A DNA stretch of 5,731 nucleotides from Thermoplasmata archaeon (GTDB taxonomy: Archaea; Thermoplasmatota; Thermoplasmata; Lutacidiplasmatales; UBA184): contig JASHWZ010000202.1 of the NCBI GenBank assembly GCA_030043865.1, forward strand, positions 1 through 5,731. Reading direction: 5' to 3'. A program made the position numbers and the translations under genes. The notes under the pieces are model-generated. The model had not been told where the DNA came from. It did no database searches and saw only the letters and a list, made by a program, of their open reading frames with translations. This document shows positions 4,729-5,731 of this stretch, piece by piece. Each line of letters begins with the position of its first letter. Position 1 is the stretch's first letter.

Positions 4729-4904
4729 CGTTCACTCCTTGGCCCGGCGGACGAGCCGGCGTCGCCGCGCCCTCCGCCCGCCCCACTGATTTTGGAGGCT
4801 TAATCCGATAGGGGTACGAAAGTAGGACGCGCAGCGCGGTCCGCCTCCGGGCATTGACGCTCGGCGGACGCCGGGACCGGTGTCTACAACCGGCGCCCGA
4901 CGAC
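4729..4904. other. Intergenic region between pilin and SRPBCC genes
   Basis: After the pilin stop there is a short hairpin CCGGT-N7-ACCGG (4877-4893) but no clear T-run on the transcribed strand. Nearer the SRPBCC gene are AT-rich patches on the minus strand, GGATTAAGC (4798-4806) and CCAAAATCAG (4785-4794), as promoter candidates. The strong ribosome-binding site lies just before 4728. A long minus-strand frame crosses this region but is Arg-rich and only reflects the shadow of the pilin gene. Confidence 0.45.
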
Positions 4905-5540
4905 TCAGGGTAGCGTCTCTCCGATCGTCTGGCCGGTATAGTGGTCCATCCCGTACACCACCACGACGTTCTGTTGGCCGGAAACCCAGCTCGACGCGGT
5001 CGTACCGGTGCCGATCACGACGTACATCGTCGAGGTGATGGGGGTGGCGGCCGAGTATCCCGAAGCGTACGTGAACGCTTTGGTCATCGCGAGTCCCGCG
5101 CTGGCCGCGATCGCGTAGTACGCGATCGGAGTGGTCGAACTCGCCTTCATCACCGCGAACTCGGCGGCGTCGGGATTCTTGTAGATCGCCCCGGCGGGCG
5201 TTTTGACCGTGAACAGCACGTCGCCGAGGACGACCGACGTGGAGACCTCGACGCTGAAGTTGAACAGACGGTCGCCGGCCTTCCCGCAGATGTGGTTGGT
5301 GACTCCCGCGCTCCAGCACGTGCCGGCCGCGGGACTACCGACCTCGAAGGCGCTTTCGATCGACGGCTTGGAGGTCGGCCCGTGCTCGAGTCCCGCGACG
5401 AGGACGTACAGCACGGCCGCCAACACGACGGTGATCGCGACCAGGAGGATCGTGGCGATGATCGGTGAGACGGCGCGCCGACCACGGTTTCCGGTGCGAC
5501 TCGTCCACTCCCGTCGCGCTCCGTGCGCCCGACTCATCAT
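4905..5540 (-). CDS. Archaeal type IV pilin-like protein (Pilin_N/DUF1628 type)
   Basis: This 211-residue protein has the classic archaeal pilin start: a basic leader of about 22 residues ending RGRR, then AVSPIIATILLVAITVV (23-39) and LAAVLYVLVAGL (40-51). A prepilin peptidase (PibD/EppA) would be expected to cut near A23/V24, leaving a hydrophobic helix that packs in the filament core or holds the protein in the membrane. The rest is Thr/Ser/Ala/Val-rich and beta-like, with a possible disulphide loop C75-C85 just after the helix. I chose the first of two adjacent ATGs (5540, 5537), since GGTGAGAT precedes both; the second gives slightly better spacing. A longer frame to 5579 runs into the leader hairpin. 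It stands alone with no pilin assembly ATPase (PilB/TadA-like) or TadC-like membrane protein nearby, so it may be a minor pilin, an adhesin or a pilin-like sensor using machinery encoded elsewhere. Confidence 0.92.
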   Translation of the reverse strand: MMSRAHGARREWTSRTGNRGRRAVSPIIATILLVAITVVLAAVLYVLVAGLEHGPTSKPSIESAFEVGSPAAGTCWSAGVTNHICGKAGDRLFNFSVEVSTSVVLGDVLFTVKTPAGAIYKNPDAAEFAVMKASSTTPIAYYAIAASAGLAMTKAFTYASGYSAATPITSTMYVVIGTGTTASSWVSGQQNVVVVYGMDHYTGQTIGETLP

Positions 5541-5562
5541 TATCTCACCACGCTGACGTCGC

Positions 5563-5577
5563 GGGGTCGCGCACCCC
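5563..5577 (-). promoter_or_regulatory. Hairpin in the leader of the pilin gene
   Basis: Inverted repeat GGGGT-N5-ACCCC, 23 bases before the first pilin ATG and between the AT-rich promoter island and the ribosome-binding site. It would form a 5-bp GC-rich stem in the mRNA leader or could be a protein-binding site. Only the symmetry is seen. Confidence 0.4.
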
Positions 5578-5582
5578 ACGTT

Positions 5583-5617
5583 GTCAATTATCTTGTCGAA
5601 ACAGGTTTATGTAATTT
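5583..5617 (-). promoter_or_regulatory. AT-rich promoter island of the pilin gene
   Basis: This 35-base island is strongly AT-rich compared with its surroundings. On the minus strand it holds AAATTACATAAACC (5604-5617) and AAGATAATTGAC (5583-5594). Either could be the TATA element. The upstream one gives a leader of about 45 bases and the downstream one about 20-25. The two may be alternative promoters. Confidence 0.62.
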
Positions 5618-5731
5618 GTCTCGAACTCGATGGCCGTCCCGAGGGGCCCCGGGAGGGCAACGTCGGCGGAAGCCGGTCTCCTCGACCTCGGCGGTTCGGC
5701 CGATAGGACTTAGAGCCGGCAACGCGGAGTT
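5618..5731. other. Right edge, no gene recognised
   Basis: I find no convincing coding frame or RNA gene. A 27-codon plus-strand frame from ATG 5630 to TAG 5711 has no ribosome-binding site and an Arg/Gly-rich composition. The GC-rich stretch includes the short palindrome GGGGCCCC (5643-5650). It is probably spacer upstream of the pilin gene, perhaps shared with a gene beyond the edge. Confidence 0.4.

Noticed and set aside
3785..4786. Long minus-strand open frame of 333 residues
   Set aside because: It overlaps the SnoaL-like and SRPBCC genes in another frame, is very rich in Arg/Ala/Gly/Pro, has no recognisable domain or ribosome-binding site, and is the expected shadow of GC-rich genes.
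4732..5319. Minus-strand open frame of 195 residues
   Set aside because: Out-of-frame shadow of the pilin gene. The composition is Arg/Asp/Gly-rich without hydrophobic pattern.
4227..5705. Exact 12-base repeat GTTCGGCCGATA at 4227-4238 and 5694-5705
   Set aside because: About one shared 12-mer is expected by chance in a window of this size and more in GC-rich DNA, and the two contexts have nothing else in common.
5630..5713. Short plus-strand frame of 27 codons at the right edge
   Set aside because: No ribosome-binding site, Arg/Gly-rich, no hydrophobic or domain-like pattern.

Overview
The window looks like a piece of a GC-rich archaeal chromosome. The evidence is a textbook archaeal type IV pilin N-terminus (4905-5540, minus), AT-rich TATA-like islands 25-70 bases before several genes, a mix of Shine-Dalgarno-led and apparently near-leaderless genes, and short T-runs rather than bacterial hairpin terminators. 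A high-GC member of the Thermoplasmatota is my best guess. That guess rests on overall style, not on a marker gene. I see no rRNA, tRNA, CRISPR array, insertion sequence or integrase.

Left arm (1-1258, minus strand): a compact operon reading leftwards out of the window. It encodes a free-standing DUF4129-type protein (773-1258), a single-pass membrane protein of unknown function (226-747), and the N-terminus of a MoxR-family AAA+ ATPase (1-229, cut by the window edge). The last two overlap in an ATGA junction. This is a MoxR-type operon of the kind usually tied to maturation or quality control of envelope or secreted complexes.

Centre (1508-3377, plus strand): three tandem paralogues of about 186-189 residues transcribed away from the MoxR operon. 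Each has a short basic N-terminus, one hydrophobic segment or signal peptide, a predicted beta-rich extracellular domain with a shared [IVM]NAATA block, a Y-V-E-[ST] block and an F-x-[FV]-[FY]-[WY]-D block, and the same C-terminal ending, C-[ST]-A-[VI]-G-T-C-P-COOH. Genes 1 and 2 overlap by GTGA and are probably co-translated. Gene 3 has its own TATA box, which abuts a 36-bp imperfect palindrome. I do not recognise the family by name. A small self-assembling surface filament or surface-coat protein set is an attractive but unproven reading.

Between 3378 and 3791 lie a probable terminator region, a possible 42-residue small protein and a convincing 52-residue single-pass membrane protein.

Right arm (3853-5540, minus strand): a SnoaL/NTF2-like small protein, a SRPBCC (START-like) protein, and a type IV pilin-like protein with its own AT-rich promoter. 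The last ~110 bases hold nothing I can assign. The window therefore combines a MoxR envelope-maturation operon, a three-member secreted paralogue cluster and a pilin, giving a cell-surface theme. The two small ligand-binding-fold proteins and the small membrane protein are of unknown connection.
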